A stretch of 64,000 nt of DNA. It comes from Lachnospiraceae bacterium. GTDB taxonomy: Bacteria > Bacillota > Clostridia > Lachnospirales > Lachnospiraceae. The DNA lies in assembly GCA_017465845.1 (NCBI GenBank), contig JAFTVH010000010.1, forward strand, positions 1 to 64,000, written 5' to 3'. This document shows, piece by piece, positions 8,668-17,704 of this stretch. The position numbers and the translations under genes are program-made. The notes beneath the pieces are model-generated. The model was not told the origin of the DNA. It saw only the letters and a list, made by a program, of their open reading frames with translations, and ran no database searches. Positions within the stretch are counted from its first letter, which is position 1. The number at the start of each line of letters is the position of its first letter.

Positions 8668-11600
8668 TTATTCGGACTGTGTATTTCCGAATTTTTCGTT
8701 CTTATTATCACCACTTGTTATCAAAGTACCGGTGTAAGTACAGCCTTCGGTGGAAATAGACTTGATGTTGCCTACGTAACCAACCAGTCCGCCACAGTAA
8801 TCCTTTGCAGTGATATTGGCATTAACGGCACAGTCTTTCAGGATAATTTCTGCATTGGCACTATCTACATGACCAATGAGGCCACCGATGTATGTACCCT
8901 TTGAGAAATTGATTGTTCCGCTGAATGCACAATTCTCTACGTTGAGCTTGCCGCTAAAGGTGTCATCAATACGACCGATCAGCCCTCCAACATAATCCAG
9001 TGCATTGGTATCCTCTGCCATGGTGCCGTTTACGGTAATACCTGAAAGTGTTACATTAGAGTCCGTACCGGTTATTTTGGCAGCAATGACACCCATAACA
9101 GTCTTGTCCTTAATCGGACCGCCGAAACAGGTATTCTCAAGGGTAAAATCTTTAATGACCGCGTTGCCGCCCACACCACCGAACATAGCTCCGGAACCGT
9201 TAGTGGTAAGCTTTATGTAAAGACCGGAAATCGTATGCCCTTGTCCATCAAAAGTACCTTCAAACAAATAAGCTGAGTTGATTCGTCTCCAGGCACTGTT
9301 TCCGGCACCGCGAAGGGTAATTTCTTCCAGTGTCCCCTGATTAATCACCATATCACGTCCCAGTTTTATTGTGATACCTTCAAAAGTAATTTCACCTTTA
9401 CTGTCATTTCTCAACTCCTGAATACCCATCAGCTGATCTGCTGTAGTCAATACATACTCTGTTTGGTCGCCTGTATACCAAGAGGTATCCGGTGTACCGG
9501 AATAAACAGAAGGTGCGTCAGGATCATCGGAATCTGTGCCATCAGGATCCGTAGGCGAACCAGTGGTCTCTGTTTCAAAACAAATATCCGTAATAATAGG
9601 CAGATGATCAGAGGTATAAATGGTCTTTTCAGAACCATCTGTTGCAGTAATGGTTGCCTTGCCTGCTCCCACACTATATTTTTGAACTGTAATATTCTGA
9701 TCTACAAAACAATAATCCAAGGTATCACCTGCAAAACCGTCATTGTCAGCGGGATAGTTATCACCCTGTACACTCAAGTCAAAGGCATTGTTCCAAGTTC
9801 CTCCACTGCTGTTATTTACCTGAGCAACAACAGATGCACAGGAATAACTGTGGTTATTACAAACATTATTGTAGATATCGGTTTCAGGAAGATCATTAAA
9901 GTCACCTGTTACAAATACCACAGCATCTGTATAGGTTTCCTTTAATTCATCTACTACAGCCTGCAGCATATCAAAATGCTTTACTCTTTCCAGACTGCGC
10001 AGCATCTGAAGTGCAGCATTATAATATACTGCGTTCTGCTTTCTGTTTTGCAGATGGGTATTTACATAAATCACATATCGACCGTTTACCTCGAAGACAC
10101 CATAGGTCATCTTACGGCTGCCCAGGTATACATAGGTATCGCAGGCTTGTGTTTCACCATTTGCATCCACATAGGTAGTCTGATCAGCTTTCAAGACAGA
10201 GTCCTCAGCATCCTGAGAAATACCAAGCATCTCCAGATATTCTGCCGGCATCCGGTACTTGCCGCCTTCTTCAAACAGATCCTCAACGGTAAGCGCTACG
10301 CTTTCATTATCTCCGGTACTTGTCATCCATACGGTTTGGGCTGTAATGAGATTCAGCCCTGATTTATAGTAGATAGCACAACGTTCATCACCGGGCAGAC
10401 TTGTCGTATTCTGAATTACTTTATAACCATCCAGCGTCAGATTGGAGTGCCATGCTGCATTATCTTCCTGTATTCCTAATAAATCGGGGGAATACAGCTG
10501 TATTTCATCCTTGACTGCCGCTATTCGATTCTTGGCTGCATAGGTAAGTGCGCCGCTGTCATCAGTCGGAAGCGACATCTGAATATTAAAGCTCATTACA
10601 CGCAGACCTGTGTTGCCTTCAGGAGCAGTGGGTCTGGCAACATCAACAGTGCTCTGATCAAATACAATGATCTCTTCCTCGTCTTCCGTAACGGGGATAT
10701 AGCCGAACAAATCACCTGCATTGGCATTGGCTGTAATGGTACCTGTATTGGAACAATCAGTATACGTAATTTCTTTCACCAGCATACAATTACCAATCAT
10801 TCCGCCACAATATTCATCTGCAGTAATGCTGCCGGAGTTCTTACAATTTTTTAAAATAATTGTTGCATCTGTATTATTGACATAACCAATCATACCGCCT
10901 GCACAGTTTCCGGTAATGGTAACACTGCCGCCGAACTGACAGTTTTCCATAGTAAGAGTGACACCCTCACTTACCATTCCGACAAAACCGCCTGCATAGG
11001 AAAATTCTTTTCCTGTGCCTTCTTCTACAATGGCATTGCAGGTCACATCGGAAATGGTAACATTGGCATTTTCACCGGTTACTTTGGACACGATAGCGCC
11101 AAGCGTATTTTTACTATTGCTGGAAGGACCGGCAAAATAACTGTTATCCAAGATAAAGTCCTTGATTACAGCATTGCCGCTTACACTGCCGAACATAGCT
11201 TTCACACCGGCAGAAGCCAACTGCATATAAACACCGGAAATGGTATGTCCCTGTCCGTCAAAGGTTCCTTTGAACAGACTGGTTGAAGGAAGGGCTGTCC
11301 AGACATAATTGTCTGCAGCTTTGGCTTTGATTTCCTCTCCTGTTCCCTCATTGATGATCATGTCACAGCCTAACTTGATGGTAACTCCATCATAGTCCGT
11401 TGACGTTCTCAGGGAATGGAAGCCCATGAGCTGGTCAGCTGTAGTCAGCACATACTCTGTCTTGTCGCCGGTGTACCAGGAAATATCCGGTGTACCGCTG
11501 TATGTAGAGACGGTGGGGTCCTCGTCATCTGTGTTGTCGGAATCGTCTGGATCGGTAGGGTCAGTGGACTCACTAGGCTCAGTGGATTCACTGGGGTCGG

Positions 11601-12444
11601 TGGACTCACTAGGCTCAGTCGACTCGCTGGGGTCGGTGGACTCGCTAGGGTCGGTGGACTCACTAGGGTCAGTGGACTCGCCGGGGTCGGTAGATTCACT
11701 GGGGTCGGTAGACTCGCTAGGATCAGTGGACTCGCTAGGAACAATGGACTCGCTGGGGTCGGTGGTCTCACTGGGGTCGGTGGTCTCACTAGGCTCAGTG
11801 GACTCACTGGGATCGGTGGATTCGCTGGGGTCGGTGGTCTCACTAGGCTCAGCGGACTCGCTGGGGTCGGTAGACTCACTGGAATCGGTCGACTCGTTGG
11901 AATCTGTTGTCTGATCCGGATTCTCATCTGTTTCATTAGAATCATCCGTCGTTTGGGAATTATCTACAGTTCTGGAATGATCCGCATCATCATCATCATC
12001 CCCACTGTCTGCTGCTTCACTTGATACATCTGCTGCATCTGAAGTACCGGCTGCACTTGTTGTATCGGTTCCGCTTGAAGTACTTTTTCCACCGGAAGTA
12101 CTGCTTTTGCCCGAAGTGCTTGGTTCTGTGGACGCACTTGCTTCACTGGAAATGCTTGATTCGCCGGAAGCATCTGCCTTAGCGGAATTACTTGCTTCAT
12201 CAGATGTGCTTGTCTCACCGGAAGCACTTGCTTCACTGGAAGTCTCTGCCGCTTCGGAAGGACTCGCTTCACTGGACTCCAAGGCACTTTCTGTCAATAC
12301 CTCAATGTCTGTTCCACTAACCGAAACAGCATCAGGCCCTTTGGAGAATCCGCAGCCGCTTGCCATCATTGATACCACACATAGCAGTGCTACCAAAGTC
12401 AGCTTTCTACGTCTGCCAAACATTTGTTGTAATGCTTCTTTCAT
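8668..12444 (-). CDS. Large EEP-domain surface lipoprotein with acidic repeat stalk and two GLUG-like modules
   Basis: 1258-aa lipoprotein: signal peptide ending ASGC (Cys31); Ser/Thr/Glu/Asp-rich stalk about residues 50-315, including 19 hexapeptides of SESTDP type (189-302); GLUG-like module 1 about 320-590; EEP phosphodiesterase/nuclease domain about 620-920 with MSFNIQ, LGIQED, VNTHLQNR, VTGDFND and SDHLPII; GLUG-like module 2 about 945-1250. The signal peptide, EEP domain and last module are nearly identical to the gene at 21567, which lacks the stalk and module 1. The long acidic stalk would lift the enzyme off the cell wall. ATG follows GAGGAGG. Transcription probably starts at the AraC-type promoter at 12543-12607. 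Confidence 0.87.
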   Translation of the reverse strand: MKEALQQMFGRRRKLTLVALLCVVSMMASGCGFSKGPDAVSVSGTDIEVLTESALESSEASPSEAAETSSEASASGETSTSDEASNSAKADASGESSISSEASASTEPSTSGKSSTSGGKSTSSGTDTTSAAGTSDAADVSSEAADSGDDDDDADHSRTVDNSQTTDDSNETDENPDQTTDSNESTDSSESTDPSESAEPSETTDPSESTDPSESTEPSETTDPSETTDPSESIVPSESTDPSESTDPSESTDPGESTDPSESTDPSESTDPSESTEPSESTDPSESTEPSESTDPTDPDDSDNTDDEDPTVSTYSGTPDISWYTGDKTEYVLTTADQLMGFHSLRTSTDYDGVTIKLGCDMIINEGTGEEIKAKAADNYVWTALPSTSLFKGTFDGQGHTISGVYMQLASAGVKAMFGSVSGNAVIKDFILDNSYFAGPSSNSKNTLGAIVSKVTGENANVTISDVTCNAIVEEGTGKEFSYAGGFVGMVSEGVTLTMENCQFGGSVTITGNCAGGMIGYVNNTDATIILKNCKNSGSITADEYCGGMIGNCMLVKEITYTDCSNTGTITANANAGDLFGYIPVTEDEEEIIVFDQSTVDVARPTAPEGNTGLRVMSFNIQMSLPTDDSGALTYAAKNRIAAVKDEIQLYSPDLLGIQEDNAAWHSNLTLDGYKVIQNTTSLPGDERCAIYYKSGLNLITAQTVWMTSTGDNESVALTVEDLFEEGGKYRMPAEYLEMLGISQDAEDSVLKADQTTYVDANGETQACDTYVYLGSRKMTYGVFEVNGRYVIYVNTHLQNRKQNAVYYNAALQMLRSLERVKHFDMLQAVVDELKETYTDAVVFVTGDFNDLPETDIYNNVCNNHSYSCASVVAQVNNSSGGTWNNAFDLSVQGDNYPADNDGFAGDTLDYCFVDQNITVQKYSVGAGKATITATDGSEKTIYTSDHLPIITDICFETETTGSPTDPDGTDSDDPDAPSVYSGTPDTSWYTGDQTEYVLTTADQLMGIQELRNDSKGEITFEGITIKLGRDMVINQGTLEEITLRGAGNSAWRRINSAYLFEGTFDGQGHTISGLYIKLTTNGSGAMFGGVGGNAVIKDFTLENTCFGGPIKDKTVMGVIAAKITGTDSNVTLSGITVNGTMAEDTNALDYVGGLIGRIDDTFSGKLNVENCAFSGTINFSKGTYIGGLIGHVDSANAEIILKDCAVNANITAKDYCGGLVGYVGNIKSISTEGCTYTGTLITSGDNKNEKFGNTQSE
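11539..11880 (-). repeat. 18-bp in-frame tandem repeat encoding SESTDP hexapeptides
   Basis: Nineteen consecutive 18-bp units within the lipoprotein gene encode variants of Ser-Glu-Ser/Thr-Thr-Asp/Glu-Pro (residues 189-302). The period is exact, so copy number should vary by slippage in steps of six residues without breaking the frame. The repeat also creates long spurious open frames on the opposite strand. Confidence 0.9.
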
Positions 12445-12542
12445 CTTAACCTCCTCATTTGAAATAAAAGTTTATAGTTTTTGCCCCATATCCCGCTCTA
12501 TGTGGTCATAACCACAAATACAGCGCGCTTAGGTTTGCTTTT

Positions 12543-12607
12543 ATTGTACAATTTTAATAATTTTCCAACAATGCACGAGAGATATACTCTTTTGCACGAT
12601 TTGAAAT
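12543..12607 (-). promoter_or_regulatory. AraC-type operator and promoter (site B), before the large EEP lipoprotein
   Basis: On the minus strand: ATTTCAAAT (12599-12607), GTGCA (12593-12597), GTGCA again 21 bp on (12572-12576), -35 TTGTTG directly adjacent (12566-12571), a 17-bp spacer, and -10 TACAAT (12543-12548). The predicted leader is about 90 nt. The layout is identical to site A, and the sequence is nearly identical to the orphan copy at 23854-23911. Confidence 0.78.
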
Positions 12608-12654
12608 CCGTAAAAAAGAGCCATCTATATTTATATCAAATTTGCTAACATAGA

Positions 12655-13185
12655 TCTTTCGGCGGATTAATTTAGAAGAAACAGTGTATTTATCTGATGC
12701 AATTTCTATAAAATTTGCACTTTAGGCGGATAAAATTGATAAAACAACATATTTATCCGACTGAATTGTTCTAAAGTAGCTGTTTCCAACGGATAAATTT
12801 GAGAAAAGTGGAACTTTCATCTGACAGAATCGCTCTAAAGTGATTGCTTCCAACGGATAAATTCGAGAAAAGTGAAACTTTCATCTGACAGAATCGCTCT
12901 AAAGTAGCTGTTTCCAACGGATAAATTTGAGAAAAGTCGAACTTTCATCTGACAGAATCGCTCTAAAGTGGCTGTTTCCAACGGATAAATTCGAGAAAAG
13001 TCGAACTTTCATCTGACAGAATCGCTCTAAAGTGGCTATTTCCAACGGATAAATTTAAGAAAAGTGAAGTTTTCATCTGACAGAATTGCTTAAAATGGTA
13101 ATTTCCAACGGATAGTTTTGATAAAAGTGAAATTTTAATCCGCCGGAATTGCTCTAAAGCGGGCATTTCCGGCGGATTAAAGATT
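12655..13185. repeat. 64-bp intergenic tandem repeat array
   Basis: About eight diverging copies of a 63-64-bp unit. The CCAACGGAT-type core starts at 12786, 12850, 12914, 12978, 13042 and 13105, with degenerate copies at about 12659, 12723 and 13169. The middle four copies are almost identical. Each unit includes CAACGGATAAA, AACTTTCATCTGACAG and CGCTCTAAAGT. It lies between the DUF6259-like gene and promoter site B and has no convincing coding capacity. Function unknown. Confidence 0.85.
13135..13180. repeat. Perfect inverted repeat closing the 64-bp array
   Basis: TTAATCCGCCGGAA (13135-13148) and its exact complement TTCCGGCGGATTAA (13167-13180), with an 18-nt loop. It occupies the end of the array next to the glycosidase gene. 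It could be the transcription terminator of that gene, although the T-run on the minus strand is weak. Confidence 0.6.
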
Positions 13186-13231
13186 AATTCAAAAGAAACT
13201 CGGCAGGTTCCTTTTTATTATTCAGCAAGTC

Positions 13232-15220
13232 TTATAAGGTGTAAAATGCAATGGAATTGGCTTCCATAGTCTCTGTCCTGACATTACCATTCTCACCGGC
13301 AAGAGTAAAGGTAACCTCCTCTTTCGCTGTATTCCAGCAGGCAACTCCCAAGGAACCATCCTTTGCCACATAGCCGATACAGCGCATTGCCGGATGGTCC
13401 ACACTGAAGCCATCGGTATCTACAAATTTTCCATGAATCAGATATTTCGCATTTTCTTTACGAAGTTCGATTGCTTTCTTCATGTATGCGATGTAATTCG
13501 GAATCTCACTTGGCAGACCAAGGCAGCGGAAGATGGAAAGGTCAAACGCCAGGCCCATAATAAAGGTGTAGTTGACATTCTCTATGTAATTTTTCTCATC
13601 CATAGCCATGTTACGATTAGTTGCCCTGATTTCCGGGAAAGTGTAGCGGTACAGTTCGGAGAAGAATTTTCTGTCACTGGCCTTTATGTTACTGGAATGA
13701 ACGATATCCATGTGCTGACCGTAGATATCTACATTGTATTCCATCATGGTAATCTTGTCATCGCCGTAGCTCTTTACCAGTTTGCGAAGCTCTTCATACC
13801 GCTTATCTTTGTCGCAGTGAGAGTGGCTGGGCTTTTTGTGGGGGTGATCCTTTGCAAAGCAGAAGCTTGCATTTTTACCGCCAAGGTCATACAATACACC
13901 ATCAGCTCCCAGGTCCATACAATACTTGGTCAATTCCAGCATCTTATCCTGCCATGCCTGTACAGAAGGACAGGCAGCGTACATAGGCATAGGCGGATTA
14001 CAGAGTTTTCGATAAGTTCCTTCTCCGCAATAAGTCTCTGCAAACGGCAGATCCTCACCCCAGATGGTCTTTATCGTACATTTATCACCGCCCTGGTGTT
14101 TGTAGAAGTCACTTTCATGGTCGATGAGGTAATAGCTTAAGAACAACAGTACTTTACCGCCCTTGGAATGAACATAGTCGATACCGGCTTTCAATCCTGC
14201 TTCACCACCCATATCCTCAGATACCTTAAAGTCAGGCCACATTCTGGCAAATCCATACTGCTCCCAGCCTAAGAGGAACAAAGTATTGACACCTGCTGCC
14301 TGTGCCTCGTCAAAAAGCGCCGGAATCTGGGAATAGTCCCAGTTGATCTCACAATGATGAGGCTTCATGATGACTCTCAACCAGCCCTGGAACTCCTGTG
14401 CCCAGTCAGGAACAGGTCGGTTCTTCCAGCTGCCGCTTTCCTCCATCCAAGCACGGTAGAATTTTGCCCCCTGGTGCCAGTTGCCTGTGTGGGGCATATA
14501 AACGACAGGCGCGCTCTTCCAACTCTCTCCGGGATCGCAGAAAGGATATTTGATAACACCCAGACGCAGGGTATTTTCTTTTACATTTCTTTCCGCACGC
14601 AGGCAGATCGTCTGATGAGAAGTATCATGGCAACCTACGTACAAGCCTTCCTTTTCATTGCACCAGTCAAACCACTGCATGGAGCCCACACCCGGATAAA
14701 GGACATTCAAATCAGTATGTACCTGTTCCGGCATTTCATAGATACGGAATCCGGAATCTATGGACAAATGTGAAAATGCAGGATTATCGACTTTCCTTCC
14801 CAAAAGATTCGGCCAGACGATATAGTCCTCCTGCTCCTTATCCAAACGCTGCATTCCGGATAAAGCTGTCAATTGAAATTCAACCACAGGAACACTGCTG
14901 TGATTCTGTATTGCAGCTGTAACTTCCATGCTATTTTCCTTTAATGTAAACAGTAATTCCAAAGAAATATCTATCTTTCCTTCATCTGTAACTAAATTCT
15001 CATAGTGCAGACAAAGAGTATTTTCCCCTTCTTTCACTGAAAAGATCTGTCCGTTGGAATAAATGGGTCTCTCTGTCTTCTGCCCTTCGGCGTAAATCAT
15101 CTTCCACATCTCACCGGCAGTTTCTACATACTCATGACCGGTCATTTTATTTACAAAAGAAGCACATCTCCCCTGCTCATCAATTGTAAATGCAAAATTC
15201 TTTCCGCTTAACGTATACAT
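13232..15220 (-). CDS. Glycoside-hydrolase-like TIM-barrel protein (DUF6259-like)
   Basis: 662-aa protein without a signal peptide. The first 230 residues are beta-rich, as in the supersandwich domain of many glycosidases. From about residue 275 a TIM-barrel-like region follows ('WLRVIMKPHHCEINWDYSQI', 'GVNTLFLLGWEQYGF', 'HSKGGKVLLFLSYYLIDHESDFY', 'DLGADGVLYDLGG'), resembling the DUF6259 family of putative glycosidases. Acidic residues at barrel strand ends (for example DLGADGVLYD) are candidate catalytic groups, but I cannot assign them. It has its own AraC-type promoter (15260-15325), so it belongs to the same regulon as the importer and EEP lipoproteins. Family assignment is from memory of motifs. 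Confidence 0.7.
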   Translation of the reverse strand: MYTLSGKNFAFTIDEQGRCASFVNKMTGHEYVETAGEMWKMIYAEGQKTERPIYSNGQIFSVKEGENTLCLHYENLVTDEGKIDISLELLFTLKENSMEVTAAIQNHSSVPVVEFQLTALSGMQRLDKEQEDYIVWPNLLGRKVDNPAFSHLSIDSGFRIYEMPEQVHTDLNVLYPGVGSMQWFDWCNEKEGLYVGCHDTSHQTICLRAERNVKENTLRLGVIKYPFCDPGESWKSAPVVYMPHTGNWHQGAKFYRAWMEESGSWKNRPVPDWAQEFQGWLRVIMKPHHCEINWDYSQIPALFDEAQAAGVNTLFLLGWEQYGFARMWPDFKVSEDMGGEAGLKAGIDYVHSKGGKVLLFLSYYLIDHESDFYKHQGGDKCTIKTIWGEDLPFAETYCGEGTYRKLCNPPMPMYAACPSVQAWQDKMLELTKYCMDLGADGVLYDLGGKNASFCFAKDHPHKKPSHSHCDKDKRYEELRKLVKSYGDDKITMMEYNVDIYGQHMDIVHSSNIKASDRKFFSELYRYTFPEIRATNRNMAMDEKNYIENVNYTFIMGLAFDLSIFRCLGLPSEIPNYIAYMKKAIELRKENAKYLIHGKFVDTDGFSVDHPAMRCIGYVAKDGSLGVACWNTAKEEVTFTLAGENGNVRTETMEANSIAFYTL

Positions 15221-15259
15221 ATTGCCTTCCTTTCGCCAACTGTTTTCATTCTTTTTTTA

Positions 15260-15325
15260 ATGATACCGTACACTAACCTTTAAAGTAAATTCACAAAACA
15301 TTACTTCTTTTGCACAAAAATGAAA
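15260..15325 (-). promoter_or_regulatory. AraC-type operator and promoter (site C), before the DUF6259-like gene
   Basis: On the minus strand: TTTCAT (15320-15325), GTGCA (15311-15315), degenerate repeat GTGAA exactly 21 bp on (15290-15294), -35 TTTACT directly adjacent (15284-15289), an 18-bp spacer and -10 TATCAT (15260-15265). Same order and phasing as sites A and B. Confidence 0.7.
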
Positions 15326-15391
15326 CAATACGAAAGGCGTGAGCCTCATCTATAGCCCTCGATGTCTACTGCATAATCTGTTGTGAGCTTT

Positions 15392-17587
15392 CTATGCCTT
15401 CATTGCCGAAGGGATATCTCCAAATACCCTTCGATATGCCTTGATGAATGTGTTATAATTGGTAAATCCGCACTTCCTTGCAACCTCAACAACAGTATCC
15501 TCGCCCCGGCTCAGCAGCTCAGCAGCCAGTTCCATTCGTTTTTTTTCAATATAGTTAGAAACCGTAAGATCAAACTCTTTTGTAAAGGCTTTGTGGATCT
15601 TCGACGCAGAACACTGGAAGTATTCTGCGAGTTTTGCGTGGCAAAGATCGTCCTCGGCGAAGTGACAATCAATATAGTCCTTCACATGTTTTGCAAAGGA
15701 ATCTGTGGTATTCTGCTGTTTTATCGTCTGGAATACTTTACAAAAGCCGGAAATGGCTTCTTCCAGCGCTGTATACATATTCATCCCTGCGCAATAGGAA
15801 GGAATACTAATATCAAGCAGTGGTCCGGCATAATCCTGCTTAATACACAGCAGGATGGAGCGCAGCATTTCGAAAACTGCACAATTGTTTGAGAGCAGGC
15901 TGTCGGAGTAGGTTTGCAGTTTAAGCAGAGCTACTTCTTTATTTCCATAGGTAATAGCAGATTGAAGACTTATTGCATCCGCCATCCGGAAGCTGGTCCT
16001 CCTTGAATACTGGTAGTCGGAAACTGTACACAACTGTGAATACATGTCCAGTGATATATAACTGCTCAGATCCTGTATTTGCCAGTAGGCGGAAGGAATG
16101 CTCTTGGGATGACAGTAAAATTTGCTGGCAATGGCCCATACATGGTAAGACGGTTCCTCGCGGTTAATATTGTCCATGAGGTAATTGATCGTGTGAGAAC
16201 ATTCATCAAAAAATTCCTTACTTACGATCATCAAAAGATTGGTGCTGTCTAACTGTTGGTGATAAGTGTTTGGCAAAATGTTCTGCATATATATCTGAAT
16301 CAAGGACAGAGCGTCAGGGTACAGCGTGCCTTCCCCATCCGGATTTTCCTGAAGGCCCAGTTGAATCAGGCAAAAACTTTCCGGGAAATCAGGAAAATAG
16401 GACCTGAACTGTTCATAGTCTCTTTCTGTCACCAATGAACCGTGGAGGGCCTTCTCCAAAAAACGTGCCTGAAGTACCTTTGTCTGGGTTTCAATGGTAT
16501 TTTGGTAAGCAGCCAGACTGTTTTCGTAGGAATGGACCTTATTTTGAATATAAAGGAAACCGTATTGCAGTGGTGCCGTCTGCTTTGTATAGGCTTTATT
16601 GCCATCCGGGCGCTCGGTCTGAGTGCTGTGTCCTTCTAACATGTTGATGATTTTCAGCATGGGTCTGGAGGAAAACCGGGCACCGATGTATATGATAATC
16701 ACCAGGACAATCACGCAAAGAGTCAGATATAGTCCCAGAAAAACGTAAAGCGGATGCATCTGTTCGGTCAAGACTGCTTCCGGAATATGTACTGTGATAA
16801 CCAAATTGCCGGAGGAGATTGCCTGGGTAAATGAGCAGATATCTGAAGTCTCAGCGGGCAGATCTGTGTAAAGGCAGTTACCTTCCGAGTCAGTCAATGT
16901 CAGGTAATAAGTATTCATATCTGATTTAGCAATCACCTCCTGCTTGATATCATAAATATTCATACAGGCATATAAATAGGAACCGTTTGCCCATGGAATA
17001 GAATAAATCAATGCATCGTAAGTGGAATTCCCGTTGACAGTAATTCGCATTACCGGTAAAAATCCGGAACCTTTTTCGTAAAGCAAAGACATCCATTCTT
17101 CATAGGTTAGACCGGGAACATAAAAGTGCGAAGGATAGTAAGAAGGTGTTTCATTAAATATGGTAACGGAAGGTGTAATCACAACGTTTTCAGACAAATG
17201 CAGAGTACAATCCGAAACCAAAAATATAGGAGACATCAGACTGTCCAGATATTTTTGCATCTGTTTACGCGTCAATGTGGAGATCGACTCATAATCAGGA
17301 TCAATATATCGAAAAGGAAGGAATCGTATATCCCCGGACAAAGAAGATTTTGCCCTTATAATACTGATGATCGTATTCTCTATCTGAGAAACGCCGGAAT
17401 TCATTTGTTGAGTACTTTTTTGTACTTCCAATTCATAGAAAACGTTTCGACAGTAGAAGATAAGTGGAATCAATGTTATGAGAAAAATAATGGAGAAACA
17501 TAAAAAACTGGTCGAGAACCAGCGTATGATAGATTTTTGCGGTGGTGTTTTTGCTGAACTTGATTGTCTGGTATTTGGTCTAAACAT
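15392..17587 (-). CDS. Membrane-anchored AraC/YesN-type sensor-regulator
   Basis: 731-aa protein if started at ATG 17585-17587, which has AAGGAAG 10 nt upstream; an in-frame GTG three codons earlier is too close to that site. A transmembrane helix follows the N-terminus (about residues 22-45), then an extracytoplasmic sensor region of about 220 residues (Cache-like by position), a second helix ('LYVFLGLYLTLCVIVLVIII'), a cytoplasmic linker, and a C-terminal AraC DNA-binding domain ('CHAKLAEYFQCSASKIHKAF' and 'VVEVARKCGFTNYNTFIKAYRRVFG'). Proteins of this plan sense extracellular ligand and directly control adjacent importers. It diverges from the importer at 17840 and probably binds the 20-bp-spaced repeats in between. 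Confidence 0.88.
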   Translation of the reverse strand: MFRPNTRQSSSAKTPPQKSIIRWFSTSFLCFSIIFLITLIPLIFYCRNVFYELEVQKSTQQMNSGVSQIENTIISIIRAKSSLSGDIRFLPFRYIDPDYESISTLTRKQMQKYLDSLMSPIFLVSDCTLHLSENVVITPSVTIFNETPSYYPSHFYVPGLTYEEWMSLLYEKGSGFLPVMRITVNGNSTYDALIYSIPWANGSYLYACMNIYDIKQEVIAKSDMNTYYLTLTDSEGNCLYTDLPAETSDICSFTQAISSGNLVITVHIPEAVLTEQMHPLYVFLGLYLTLCVIVLVIIIYIGARFSSRPMLKIINMLEGHSTQTERPDGNKAYTKQTAPLQYGFLYIQNKVHSYENSLAAYQNTIETQTKVLQARFLEKALHGSLVTERDYEQFRSYFPDFPESFCLIQLGLQENPDGEGTLYPDALSLIQIYMQNILPNTYHQQLDSTNLLMIVSKEFFDECSHTINYLMDNINREEPSYHVWAIASKFYCHPKSIPSAYWQIQDLSSYISLDMYSQLCTVSDYQYSRRTSFRMADAISLQSAITYGNKEVALLKLQTYSDSLLSNNCAVFEMLRSILLCIKQDYAGPLLDISIPSYCAGMNMYTALEEAISGFCKVFQTIKQQNTTDSFAKHVKDYIDCHFAEDDLCHAKLAEYFQCSASKIHKAFTKEFDLTVSNYIEKKRMELAAELLSRGEDTVVEVARKCGFTNYNTFIKAYRRVFGDIPSAMKA

Positions 17588-17654
17588 AGAAATCACACTT
17601 CCTTTTTTAGAAATTTTCCGTGAAAATTAGTGTTCCAACTTTTAAAGTGCCTAA

Positions 17655-17684
17655 AGTATAGCATTGGTTTGACGGGAAAGTCAA
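17655..17684 (-). promoter_or_regulatory. Promoter of the membrane AraC regulator
   Basis: On the minus strand TTGACT (17679-17684), an 18-bp spacer and TATACT (17655-17660), about 60 nt before the start codon. A good sigma-A match. Confidence 0.65.
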
Positions 17685-17704
17685 CGTGGAAACAATCGGT
17701 ATCT

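Noticed and set aside
11416-12024. Long plus-strand open frames (up to 202 codons) opposite the lipoprotein gene
   Set aside because: They are produced by the 18-bp coding repeat read backwards (Gly/Leu/Val repeats), with no ribosome site. The minus-strand gene is clearly real.
12963-13166. 67-codon minus-strand open frame in the 64-bp array
   Set aside because: It exists only because the repeat happens to lack stops in that frame. No ribosome site, and it is not conserved between repeat copies.
12655-13185. Possible CRISPR array
   Set aside because: The whole 64-bp unit is conserved in tandem. There are no unique spacers between short repeats and no cas genes nearby.
13394-14140. 248-codon plus-strand open frame opposite the DUF6259-like gene
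   Set aside because: A shadow of the conserved barrel coding region; no start signal or family match.
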